Assembly (NCBI GenBank): GCA_009692585.1
Contig: SHYX01000033.1
Span: 1 to 55,882 of the forward strand
DNA length: 55,882 nt
Direction of reading: 5' to 3'
Origin: Myxococcales bacterium
GTDB taxonomy: Bacteria; Myxococcota; UBA796; SXON01
The translations under genes were made by a program, and so were the position numbers. The notes under the pieces were generated by a model. It worked only from the letters and a program-made list of their open reading frames with translations, searched no databases and was not told where the DNA came from. Positions within the stretch are counted from its first letter, which is position 1, and each line of letters opens with the position of its first letter. Positions 18,651-25,646 of this stretch are shown here, one piece after another.

Positions 18651-19268
18651 CTAGCTCGAAAGCGAGTTCTCTGCGAGCAACGCGTCGAGTGCCCGCGCCA
18701 GATCCCGGCCGCGGTGGTAACCACGCTGGGTGATGAGCGACAGCGCGTTGCGACAGCGGGTGATCTCGCCGGGGCTGGCAGCGGCGGCCAGGGCGAGGAG
18801 GTCCTGGGCGTCGTTGGGACGCTTCGCATCGACGGAGAGCAGTTTCAAGGCCATCAGGTCACCGATGCGTGCCATGGGGAGTTTCACGCCCGGGAGCACC
18901 TCGATCAGCTGCGCCGCCGCGATGAGCTCAGCCTCGACGCCCGAGGAGGCGAACAGGAGGTCGACCACGACGCCGTCCTCCGAACCGCCCGGGGGGATGA
19001 GGCGGACCGTCGACATCCGGCCGGCGGCATGCTCCAGGACCGCCAGAATCCGGTACCCCGCGCGCTGGAGGTGGCGCACCAGGGCCTCGGCCTCGGCGTC
19101 GCTGGCCGCCCCCACCGCCACGTCAACGTCGCGGGTGAACCTCGGCTCCGTGTGCACGGATACGGCCAGCCCGCCGACGACCGCGAACGGCGTCGCCGGC
19201 TCGGCCCCTTCGACCGCCTGAACGAAGCGTCGTAGCTCGCGGGCCAGCTCGGTCAGGATCTGGGCCAC
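18651..19268 (-). CDS. nucleotidyltransferase-fold protein (AbiEii/MenT-like)
   Basis: A protein of about 205 aa with the nucleotidyltransferase signature VVGGLAVSVHTEPRFTRDVD, in which the GG loop and the D-x-D pair would bind the nucleotide and metal. A third acidic position is in GVVVDLLFASSG, and MARIGDLMALKLLSVDAKRP-NDAQDL is the usual downstream helix of the AbiEii/DUF-type proteins. A GTG start at 19268 gives a 16-base overlap with the small gene upstream; an ATG at 19316 would give a longer overlap. Families with this fold include toxins of toxin-antitoxin pairs. A toxin role here is possible but unproven. Confidence 0.72.
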   Translation of the reverse strand: MAQILTELARELRRFVQAVEGAEPATPFAVVGGLAVSVHTEPRFTRDVDVAVGAASDAEAEALVRHLQRAGYRILAVLEHAAGRMSTVRLIPPGGSEDGVVVDLLFASSGVEAELIAAAQLIEVLPGVKLPMARIGDLMALKLLSVDAKRPNDAQDLLALAAAASPGEITRCRNALSLITQRGYHRGRDLARALDALLAENSLSS

Positions 19269-19447
19269 GGCACCCAGCGATGGTCGCGAATCTCCAGCTC
19301 CGGACCGCGAAGCCACGAGCGCAAGCGCTCCCCGCGCTCCGCATCGGACTCCTGCGGGTACAGGCGGCGCAGCTTCAACCGCATCAGTTGGACCCCGGCC
19401 TCGTGGAGGTCGATGGCGGTGCGAAAGCGCTCGGCCTCGGAAGCCAT
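19253..19447 (-). CDS. small partner of the nucleotidyltransferase
   Basis: A 64-aa protein starting MASEAERFRTAIDLHEAGVQ, mostly one helix with basic residues (LMRLKLRRLYPQ), then a short tail (GPELEIRDHRWVP). It overlaps the nucleotidyltransferase start, which is the layout of a two-gene module. It does not look like the AbiEi antitoxin, which is longer and has a winged helix. It may be an antitoxin-like or substrate-adaptor protein. The 178 bases upstream hold its probable promoter and no other gene. Confidence 0.6.
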   Translation of the reverse strand: MASEAERFRTAIDLHEAGVQLMRLKLRRLYPQESDAERGERLRSWLRGPELEIRDHRWVPWPRS

Positions 19448-19625
19448 GACACGGAAGCTAACCGAATGCGGCCGGCGACCTCGGGCGGCGCGCGTTGTGG
19501 CGCCGTGCGACCGCCGCTCCACCCTCTATTTTGGACATCTGATCTCAGCCCTCGCGCCCCCCCGTGAGGTTGTCCGGGCCGCCGTTATCGTGGCCGGATA
19601 GCCGCGGCGTCCTTCCGGACTCCGC

Positions 19626-19943
19626 ATGGCCACGTCGGTCGCGTATTTCAACCTCGACGGCAGCCGCGGCCAGGAGTGCCGCCTCGCGCTCGCTGCCGCG
19701 GGGGTTCCCTTCGAGGACATCCGCCTCGAGCGCCCGGAATGGGTGTCGCTGAAGCCGAGCACGCCGTTCGGCGCGATGCCGATCCTCAACGAAGTCGAAC
19801 CAGTAAACGTTTTCTCTGCCTCGGCTGAAGCGGGTTGCCACGCGGTCGCCACCGCTCATCACGGCGATGTGATCGGCCCACTCGACCGCCCATTGACCCC
19901 CGGCAGCCGCGGCCAGCGCCGCGCGGGTTCGGAGTCCGTCTGA
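19626..19943 (+). pseudogene. truncated glutathione S-transferase (N-terminal half of thioredoxin domain)
   Basis: The first 56 residues read as the start of a sigma-like GST: VAYFNLDGSRGQECRLALAA, FEDIRLERPEWVSLKPSTPF, GAMPILNE. A normal GST would continue with a short turn, then QS-AI-RYL and an all-helical domain of about 120 residues. Here homology stops sharply at about 19793 and the frame runs on through unrelated sequence to 19943. No continuation is found in the other two plus frames, so this is a truncation and not a simple frameshift. It may be a recombination scar. Confidence 0.65.
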
Positions 19944-20100
19944 TTCGGCGGTATCGACGACCCTTAATGTTCCGGCCGCCTCAGCAACAAGAAAAGAGGG
20001 AGAGGGCTCTCCGGCATCCGCCCCTCCGCCCGCTCCGCCCCGATCGCCCCGACGCGACACCACGGCACCCCCTTGCCGCCCCGCCCCCTCCCGGCTAAGC
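19794..20100. other. sequence beyond the GST break, no recognised gene
   Basis: This stretch follows the break in the GST relic. The minus strand is open across it (a frame from 20063 that also crosses the relic). Its product, with phrases such as AAAAGGQWAVEWADHIAVM and FSRGRENVYWFDF, reads more protein-like than the usual shadow frames, but I cannot assign a family. It could be the end of a second broken gene joined to the GST relic. The part nearest the tetR gene is C-rich and holds no clear promoter. Confidence 0.3.
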
Positions 20101-20104
20101 GCCG

Positions 20105-20120
20105 CTGAACCGCCATTCAG
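20105..20120. promoter_or_regulatory. imperfect operator-like inverted repeat before tetR
   Basis: CTGAA-N6-TTCAG, a perfect 5+5 dyad just before the likely tetR start. Its right arm contains CATTCA as in the FadR-type box near the acyl-CoA dehydrogenase, but the spacing and left arm differ. Autoregulation through this site is a guess. Confidence 0.25.
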
Positions 20121-20125
20121 TCGCC

Positions 20126-20737
20126 CTGTCCACCGCCGAAGCCACTCGAGAACGCACCGACAAGCACGAGCTCATCCTCGAGGCGGCCATTCGCGTTTTC
20201 GCCGAAAGGGGCTTCCACGCGGCGCGGATTTCCGATGTGGCCGGCGCCGCCGGTGTCGCAGATGGCACGATCTACCTTTACTTCAAGAACAAGGATGATC
20301 TACTGCTCACCATCTTCGAAGAGAAGATGGACGTGCTTCTCGCCGGGCTGCGCGCCGCGCTCGACGGGGTGACCGACCCGCTCGAGCAGGTGCGCACCTT
20401 CGCCGAGTACCACTTCCGCCAGGTGCGCGATCATCGTGAGCTGGCGGAGGTCTTGCAGATCGAGCTTCGCCTCTCCAACAAGTTCCTGAAGGAATATCGT
20501 CCCGAGAAGCTGTGGGAGTACCTTGGCATCTTCGCGGAGATCGTCCGGAGCGGCCAGGAACGCGGCGTGATCCGCGACGACATCGACCCGTTCATGGCGA
20601 TGTGGGCCTTCTTCGGCGCCATGGACGAGATGGCGATGCAATTCATTCTCGCCAAACATCGCAAGTTCCCGCTCGATGCGGCCGCCGACACGGTGGCGAG
20701 CATCTTCATTCGTGGCTTGACCAAGGAGAAATCATGA
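20126..20737 (+). CDS. TetR-family regulator, probably FadR-like
   Basis: A regulator of about 203 aa. The DNA-binding part is ELILEAAIRVFAERGFHAAR, then ISDVAGAAGVADGTIYLYF and KNKDDLLLTIFEEKMD, a classic TetR helix-turn-helix. The frame upstream is open only to a TAA at 20096 and contains no ATG, GTG or TTG before the helix-turn-helix, so the start is placed at CTG 20126; a GTG at 20237 would cut the domain in half. The C-terminal ligand domain is normal in length. The gene is coupled to etfB (ATGA), so it probably responds to acyl-CoA and controls fatty-acid oxidation, like Bacillus and Thermus FadR. The matching operator lies at 27801. Confidence 0.82.
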   Translation: MSTAEATRERTDKHELILEAAIRVFAERGFHAARISDVAGAAGVADGTIYLYFKNKDDLLLTIFEEKMDVLLAGLRAALDGVTDPLEQVRTFAEYHFRQVRDHRELAEVLQIELRLSNKFLKEYRPEKLWEYLGIFAEIVRSGQERGVIRDDIDPFMAMWAFFGAMDEMAMQFILAKHRKFPLDAAADTVASIFIRGLTKEKS

Positions 20738-21525
20738 AGATCGGCGTCTGTCTGAAACAGGTCCCCGCGACCGACACCCGCATCCGCATCAACGCGGACG
20801 CCACCGCCATCCTGACCGATGACGTGAAGTTCGAGATCAACGCCTACGACGACTTCGCGTTGGAAGAGGCGCTCCGGCTCAAGCAGGCGGGCGCGGCGAC
20901 AGAGGTGATCACCTTCACCGTGGCCGCCGCTGACGCCGACCCGCGCATCCGCGACGGCCTCGCCCGCGGCGCCGATCGCGCCGTACGCATCGACGATCCC
21001 GGCCTCGCGGGGAGCGACAGCCTCGGCATCGCCCGGGTGCTCGCCGCCGCGCTGCGCGCCGAAGGGGTGGGCCTGGTGCTCGCCGGTCGCCAGGCGGTGG
21101 ACGGCGACTCGACGGCCGTGCCGGCGATGATCGCGGAGTTCATGGGCATCGCGCAGGTCAGTTGGGTCGACAAGCTCACCATCGAAGGCGACGGCTTCAC
21201 CGCCAATCGCGCCGCGGGTGGCGGGGTCCGCGAGGTGGTCGCCGGCAAGCTCCCAGCGGTCGTCAGCTGCGACAAGGGCCTCAATCAGCCCCGCTACGCC
21301 ACGCTACCCGGCATCATGAAGGCCAAGGCCAAGCCACTCGTGGTCAAGACGCTCGCCGACATAGGGGTCGACGCGGCCTCCGTCGGGTCCGGTGCCGCGT
21401 TGGTCACCCACACCGCGATGGGCGCCCCGCCCGCGCGCCCCGCCGGCCGGATCCTCACGGGCGACGCGCAAAGCGCCGTCGCCGAGCTGGTCCGCCTCCT
21501 CCGCAACGAAGCCAAGGTCATCTAA
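20734..21525 (+). CDS. etfB: electron transfer flavoprotein beta subunit
   Basis: A 263-aa subunit of the heterodimer that takes electrons from acyl-CoA dehydrogenases. It starts MKIGVCLKQVPATDTRIRIN, the standard EtfB opening, at an ATG overlapping the tetR stop, with AAGGAG eight bases before. The AMP-binding signature is QAVDGDSTAVPAMIAEFMG. The family motif VVSCDKGLNQPRYATLPGIM (usual form V-x-x-x-x-N-x-PRY) is also clear, followed by KAKAKPL. The earlier open frame inside tetR is a shadow. It would work with etfA next to it and the acyl-CoA dehydrogenase at 27.8 kb. Confidence 0.97.
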   Translation: MKIGVCLKQVPATDTRIRINADATAILTDDVKFEINAYDDFALEEALRLKQAGAATEVITFTVAAADADPRIRDGLARGADRAVRIDDPGLAGSDSLGIARVLAAALRAEGVGLVLAGRQAVDGDSTAVPAMIAEFMGIAQVSWVDKLTIEGDGFTANRAAGGGVREVVAGKLPAVVSCDKGLNQPRYATLPGIMKAKAKPLVVKTLADIGVDAASVGSGAALVTHTAMGAPPARPAGRILTGDAQSAVAELVRLLRNEAKVI

Positions 21526-21531
21526 GGAGCC

Positions 21532-22500
21532 ATGAACATGCACAACGGCATCCTCGTCTACTGTGAGTTCGAGAACGGCTCCCCCCGCAAGACCGCGTAC
21601 GAACTGTTGCAGAAGGCCGTCGCGCTCGGCGCCGGCCCGGTCTCGGCGTTGGTCCTCGGCTCGGGCGACACGTCCAGCCTCGGTGCCAACGGCGCCTCCA
21701 CCGTCTACCAGGTCAGCTCCGCACACCTCGCCAGCTACTCCACCGGCGCCTACGTCAAGGCGTTGGCGGCGGGGATCGCGGCGTCCGGGTGCGGGACCCT
21801 GTTGGCCTCGGCAAGCTCGCCGGCTCGCGATGCCATGCCGCGGTTGTCGGCGCGACTCGGCGCTGGTCTGGGGGTGGAGGTCACCGACCTCCGCAACGAA
21901 GGGGGCAAGGTGGTCGGGCGGCGGCCGGTCTACGGTGGCAAGGCGCTCTTCGACGTTCGCGTGCAGAGCGCCGTGGCGATGTTCACCGTGCGGCCCAACA
22001 GCTTCCCGATCGGCGCTCCCACGGGAGGCAGCGCCCCGGTTGTCGCGGTGGATGCCGGCTTGTCCGAGGCCGACATCGACGTGCGCGTGATCGAGACGCT
22101 TGCGCCGGCCAACAAGTCCGTCGACCTCACCGAGGCCGATCGAATCGTCTCCGGAGGGCGTTCGCTCAAGTCGAAGGAGCAGTTCGACGACGTGGTGCGT
22201 CCGCTCGCCGCCGCGTTGGGTGCCACCGCTGGCGCCAGCCGCGCCGCCGTCGACGCCGGGTACGCCGGACACGGGGAGCAGGTCGGCCAGACGGGCAAGG
22301 TGGTCAACCCCTCGCTCTACATCGCCCTGGGCATCTCGGGCGCCATCCAGCACCTCGCCGGCATGCGCACCTCGCGCGTCATCGTGGCGGTGAACAAGGA
22401 TGCCGAGGCGCCTATCTTCCAGTACGCCAGCTACGGCATTGTGGGCGATCTCTTTGAGATCGCGCCGCTGCTGCAGAAAGAGCTCGAGAACCTGAAGTAG
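21532..22500 (+). CDS. etfA: electron transfer flavoprotein alpha subunit
   Basis: A 322-aa FAD-binding subunit. The start [16 protein letters not shown] follows AAGGAG and is six bases after etfB. The C-terminal FAD domain shows [40 protein letters not shown] and [20 protein letters not shown], all near-invariant in EtfA. Electrons would pass to ETF-quinone oxidoreductase, which is not in the window. Downstream, a short GC-rich inverted repeat (22507-22520) separates it from the convergent PI-PLC-like gene; it has no T-run, so a terminator is not certain. Confidence 0.97.
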   Translation: MNMHNGILVYCEFENGSPRKTAYELLQKAVALGAGPVSALVLGSGDTSSLGANGASTVYQVSSAHLASYSTGAYVKALAAGIAASGCGTLLASASSPARDAMPRLSARLGAGLGVEVTDLRNEGGKVVGRRPVYGGKALFDVRVQSAVAMFTVRPNSFPIGAPTGGSAPVVAVDAGLSEADIDVRVIETLAPANKSVDLTEADRIVSGGRSLKSKEQFDDVVRPLAAALGATAGASRAAVDAGYAGHGEQVGQTGKVVNPSLYIALGISGAIQHLAGMRTSRVIVAVNKDAEAPIFQYASYGIVGDLFEIAPLLQKELENLK

Positions 22501-22520
22501 GCTGCGGCCGCCAAGGCGGC

Positions 22521-23516
22521 TCACTCCCCCACGAAAGCAGGATCCTCGATCGCGGCCGAGGTGCACTCTGGCGGGGCGGTGACGGGGTTGCAGCGACTCG
22601 GCGTACCGTCTGGCATTACGACGACGTACCCCGTGGTCGGGTGCGGCTGGGGAAAGTCCGTGCTGAGGAAGTGAGCGCCGGAGGTCAGGGCCGCCGCGAG
22701 CGGTCCGGTGTCGTTGGCGCGGGCCTCGTCGCCGTCGCTGTCGGTGCGCGTCCGCACCAGATGCCCGGCGGCCAACGCCGCGGCGATCGCCGCCCCGTCC
22801 ACGACGGGGTCGTTGATCGACGAAAACGCCCCCACAGCCAACGAAAGATCACCGTGCGCATCCGGAAACAACACGCGGCCCTCGGTGGTGGAGTCGCCCG
22901 CCGTGTACGCCTGCCGGAAGTCTGAGTCGGTGTGCAACACCCACATGGCGCGGCCGCGCAGCTCGCCCAGCGTGGGCCACCCATGCTCGGCCAACCCCGC
23001 TGAAAGCGTGGCCGCATCGCGCTGCACGTCATCCGGCGAGAGCCGTCGACCGCCGGGCCAGCTGGCGTCGACCGCCGCGTCCAGATCGGCCAGGAGCGGG
23101 GTCGCCTCGTCCTCGTCGTACTTGTCCTTCAGCTCCAGGAGCGTGGCGATGGGATGGTGGGCGGGGTGCTCGTCCGACCAGGCGCGCATGACGCCCAGAC
23201 AGTCGGAGAGCCAGTCGCAACTGCTGTTTTCGTCCACGAGCGCGACGTGGAACACCCGAAAGTCGTGCGACGCGGGATCCCAGGTGACGTCCATCTCGAA
23301 TTGGCGGACGCCCACGGCACCGAGCTGCTGGTCCAACGGGCGATGATCGTAATCCCAGGCCTCGATCTCCACCCCCTCGGTCCGCTCGTGGTAGCTGTTG
23401 TGCGTACCGACGGCCTGCAGGTCGTCGAAGCGCAGCACCCCGTCGAGCGGGTACGACCACGCGTCGGCGCTGTCGACATCCGGCATACAAGCTAGCATCA
23501 CGATGGACCAGACCAT
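22521..23516 (-). CDS. PI-PLC-like (Ca2+-dependent) phosphodiesterase lipoprotein
   Basis: A 331-aa predicted lipoprotein (MVWSIVMLAC leader, very short). The catalytic-domain opening LQAVGTHNSYHE and GVRQFEMDVTWDPAS match the PLC-like phosphodiesterase TIM barrel, with the His of HNSYH as the first catalytic base. The second His is in FRVFHVALVDE, and LLELKDKYDED gives the acidic metal site. The family called Ca2+-dependent phosphoinositide-specific phospholipase C has the same order of motifs. Its natural substrate in bacteria is not known. It is convergent with etfA and divergent from the lipoprotein at 23590. Confidence 0.75.
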   Translation of the reverse strand: MVWSIVMLACMPDVDSADAWSYPLDGVLRFDDLQAVGTHNSYHERTEGVEIEAWDYDHRPLDQQLGAVGVRQFEMDVTWDPASHDFRVFHVALVDENSSCDWLSDCLGVMRAWSDEHPAHHPIATLLELKDKYDEDEATPLLADLDAAVDASWPGGRRLSPDDVQRDAATLSAGLAEHGWPTLGELRGRAMWVLHTDSDFRQAYTAGDSTTEGRVLFPDAHGDLSLAVGAFSSINDPVVDGAAIAAALAAGHLVRTRTDSDGDEARANDTGPLAAALTSGAHFLSTDFPQPHPTTGYVVVMPDGTPSRCNPVTAPPECTSAAIEDPAFVGE

Positions 23517-23589
23517 GGCGGGAGTGTAGCGGATCGCATCGCGGGTCGGTGCCCCTCATCCGCCGAGGCGTCGCTGCCGATCTGCTGGC

Positions 23590-24582
23590 ATGGCCACAAT
23601 CGCTGCCCTCCTGCTCCTTGCCGCGTGTGAGATCGATTCGCAGCTGCTGCACGTCGCTCGGGTCGAGGGAGAGACCGGCGCGCCCGCCTCCTGGGACTCG
23701 CCGGCTGCGGACGAGCGCGACACCGACGAGGCCGATCTGGGAGACGACGAAACCGACAGCGCCGCCGACGTTGCTGACGTTGAGCCGGAGCCGCAACCGG
23801 GCGCGTGCGCTTCGTTCGAGTCCGGAGTGGTCGTGGGCCACCTACCGCCGGAGCTGGACGAGGTCAGCGGCCTCGTCGCCTCCCGCACCCACCCGGGCGT
23901 CCTGTGGGCGCTCGAAGACAGCGGCAACGCGGCCGAGATCTACGCCCTGGACATCGATGGCACGCTGCTCGCGACCATTTCACTGCCGGTCCCCAACATC
24001 GACTGGGAGGAGCTCGCGATTGCGCCGTGCGGCGAGGTCGACTGCCTGACCATCGCCGACGTCGGCGACAACAACCTCGTCCGCGACGACGCGGTGCTCT
24101 ACCGGCTGACGGAGCCTGCCGTCGCCGACGGCACCGCCAGCGTCGAGACCATCCGCCTTCGTTACGCAGCCGGTCCCCAGAACGTCGAGGCGGTGGTCGT
24201 CGACGCCGCCGGCGCCGCCACGCTCTTCAGCAAGCGCTCCGACGGCAGCAGCGAGGTCCTGCGCGAGAGCGGCGGGTACTATCGTTCGGTCGCGACACTT
24301 TCTGTCGGAACGCCAGGGGAGGCGGAATGGTACGGTCGGGTGACCGGAGCGAGTCTCTGGCCGGACGACAAGACGCTGCTGTTGCGAAGCTACGGGCACG
24401 CCTGGCGCTACGACCTCGATGAGCACGGCCTCGCCGGCATCGCGGGCTCCGACCGGTCGGAGCTCGACGTCGTCGGCCAGGAGCAGGTCGAGGCGGTGGC
24501 CTGGGACGCGGCGATCGGGGGTTGGTGGCAGACCACGGAGGGAGTGGACGCGGCGCTGGTGTTCAGCGGCTGCGACCGCTGA
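23590..24582 (+). CDS. predicted lipoprotein with propeller-like domain
   Basis: A 330-aa lipoprotein (MATIAALLLLAAC). An acidic linker of about 60 residues follows the Cys, as in many surface lipoproteins of this lineage. The body starts LDEVSGLVASRTHPGVLWAL and continues EDSGNAAEIYALDIDGTLLA, NIDWEELAIAPCG and LTIADVGDNN. This pattern is shared by secreted beta-propeller proteins resembling phytase-like esterases. No catalytic residues can be named. It shares a 73-base divergent promoter gap with the PI-PLC-like gene. Confidence 0.7.
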   Translation: MATIAALLLLAACEIDSQLLHVARVEGETGAPASWDSPAADERDTDEADLGDDETDSAADVADVEPEPQPGACASFESGVVVGHLPPELDEVSGLVASRTHPGVLWALEDSGNAAEIYALDIDGTLLATISLPVPNIDWEELAIAPCGEVDCLTIADVGDNNLVRDDAVLYRLTEPAVADGTASVETIRLRYAAGPQNVEAVVVDAAGAATLFSKRSDGSSEVLRESGGYYRSVATLSVGTPGEAEWYGRVTGASLWPDDKTLLLRSYGHAWRYDLDEHGLAGIAGSDRSELDVVGQEQVEAVAWDAAIGGWWQTTEGVDAALVFSGCDR

Positions 24583-24586
24583 CGGG

Positions 24587-24907
24587 TCAGGACGTACCGA
24601 GTGGTCCGGCGCGCGCCCGCTCGATCCAGCGCCGCACCTCATCTTCGACGATGGCGACCGCCCGATCGTGAAGGAGCCGGAAGATGAACGGCACGTCCAG
24701 TTCCAGCTCGATGGCCTCGGGCCCCACCTCGATCGATCCCTCCAACCGACGTCCCGCCGCCGAAAAGGCGACGCGGGCGTGGTCGTCGCCGACCCACTCA
24801 GCCTCGGGCGAAAACGCAGCGAACCGCTGGCGGTAGCTGTCCAACGCACGCCGTGTGGCTTCGCGTGCCAGTTCGTGGGTGAGCCCGTGGCGGATGAGGT
24901 GTTTCAC
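24587..24907 (-). CDS. polyhydroxyalkanoate system family protein
   Basis: A 106-aa protein that starts at a GTG overlapping the SDR stop (GTGA). The order HLIRHGLTHELAREATRRAL, WVGDDHARVAFSAAGRRLEG and SIEVGPEAIELELDVPFIF fits the PHA-granule-region family (PF09650-type), small proteins found near PHA storage genes. The longer frame upstream runs inside the SDR and is a shadow. Function is not established; no PHA synthase is in the window. It may assist in acyl or storage metabolism with the SDR. Confidence 0.75.
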   Translation of the reverse strand: MKHLIRHGLTHELAREATRRALDSYRQRFAAFSPEAEWVGDDHARVAFSAAGRRLEGSIEVGPEAIELELDVPFIFRLLHDRAVAIVEDEVRRWIERARAGPLGTS

Positions 24908-25629
24908 CCCCGAATCAACGGCAACATCACCAGCTCGGGCACGACGTACCGGTCCGATGTCAGCGCCAACTGAACGACGCTCCGTGCCACCTCGTCCGCC
25001 CTCATGAAATCCACGCCTGGATCGATGCCTTCGGGAAAGGGGTAGAAGTCCATGGCACGCCAGAAGGGCGTGTCGATACCACCGGGGCACACACAGCTCA
25101 CGCGGATGTTGTGAGGGGCCGCCTCCAATCGAAGCGTGCCGGTGAACCCGTTGACCGCCCACTTCGACGCGTTGTACACCGCCTCGTTGGGCAGGTGCAT
25201 CTTCCCGGCGACGCTGGAGATGTTGACGATGAGGCCGCCCTGCTGCTCCTTCATGGCGCGGAAGGCGGCCTGGCTGCCGTAGATGACCCCCTTGACGTTG
25301 GTGTCGATCATCGCGTCCACCGCATCGGGCGACGCGCTCTCGACGGGCCCGTACACCGCGAGGCCCGCGTTGTTCACCATCACGTCCAGGCGGCCGAACT
25401 CGGCCACGGCGGCATCCACGAGGCGATCGCAGTCGCCCGCCACCCGCACGTCGGTCTGGACGGCGATGGCGTTGCCCAGCCGCGCGGCCAGGTCGTCGAT
25501 CTCAGCGCTGGTGCGTGCCCCGAGCACCAGCGAGGCGCCCTCCGCCGAGAAGCCTTCGGCCAGGGCGCGACCCAGCCCACGCCCGGCGCCGGTGATGCAC
25601 ACGACCTTCCCCGAGAGTGGCTTCTTCAT
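24904..25629 (-). CDS. short-chain dehydrogenase/reductase
   Basis: A 241-aa classical SDR. The cofactor loop is TGAGRGLG, followed by VNNAGLAVYG and NISSVAGKMHLPNEAVYNAS with the catalytic Ser, Tyr and Lys (YNASK). The PGGIDTPF motif after it is also typical. The Arg in GARTSAE after strand 2 hints at NADP(H), but this is weak. The start MKKPLSGKVVCITGAG is chosen because it sits just before strand 1. It is coupled to the PHA-system gene and lies 17 bases downstream of the dehydrogenase/cytochrome gene. Substrate unknown; 3-hydroxyacyl or steroid-like compounds are possible. Confidence 0.9.
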   Translation of the reverse strand: MKKPLSGKVVCITGAGRGLGRALAEGFSAEGASLVLGARTSAEIDDLAARLGNAIAVQTDVRVAGDCDRLVDAAVAEFGRLDVMVNNAGLAVYGPVESASPDAVDAMIDTNVKGVIYGSQAAFRAMKEQQGGLIVNISSVAGKMHLPNEAVYNASKWAVNGFTGTLRLEAAPHNIRVSCVCPGGIDTPFWRAMDFYPFPEGIDPGVDFMRADEVARSVVQLALTSDRYVVPELVMLPLIRG

Positions 25630-25646
25630 GGGCTGGGCGTAACCGA

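Noticed and set aside
20237..20737. GTG 20237 as the start of the TetR regulator
   Set aside because: It would remove the first helix and half the helix-turn-helix, which is clearly encoded in the same open frame upstream.
22501..22521. Short GC-rich inverted repeat between etfA and the PI-PLC-like gene as a terminator
   Set aside because: The two arms are separated by only two bases and no T-run follows on either strand.
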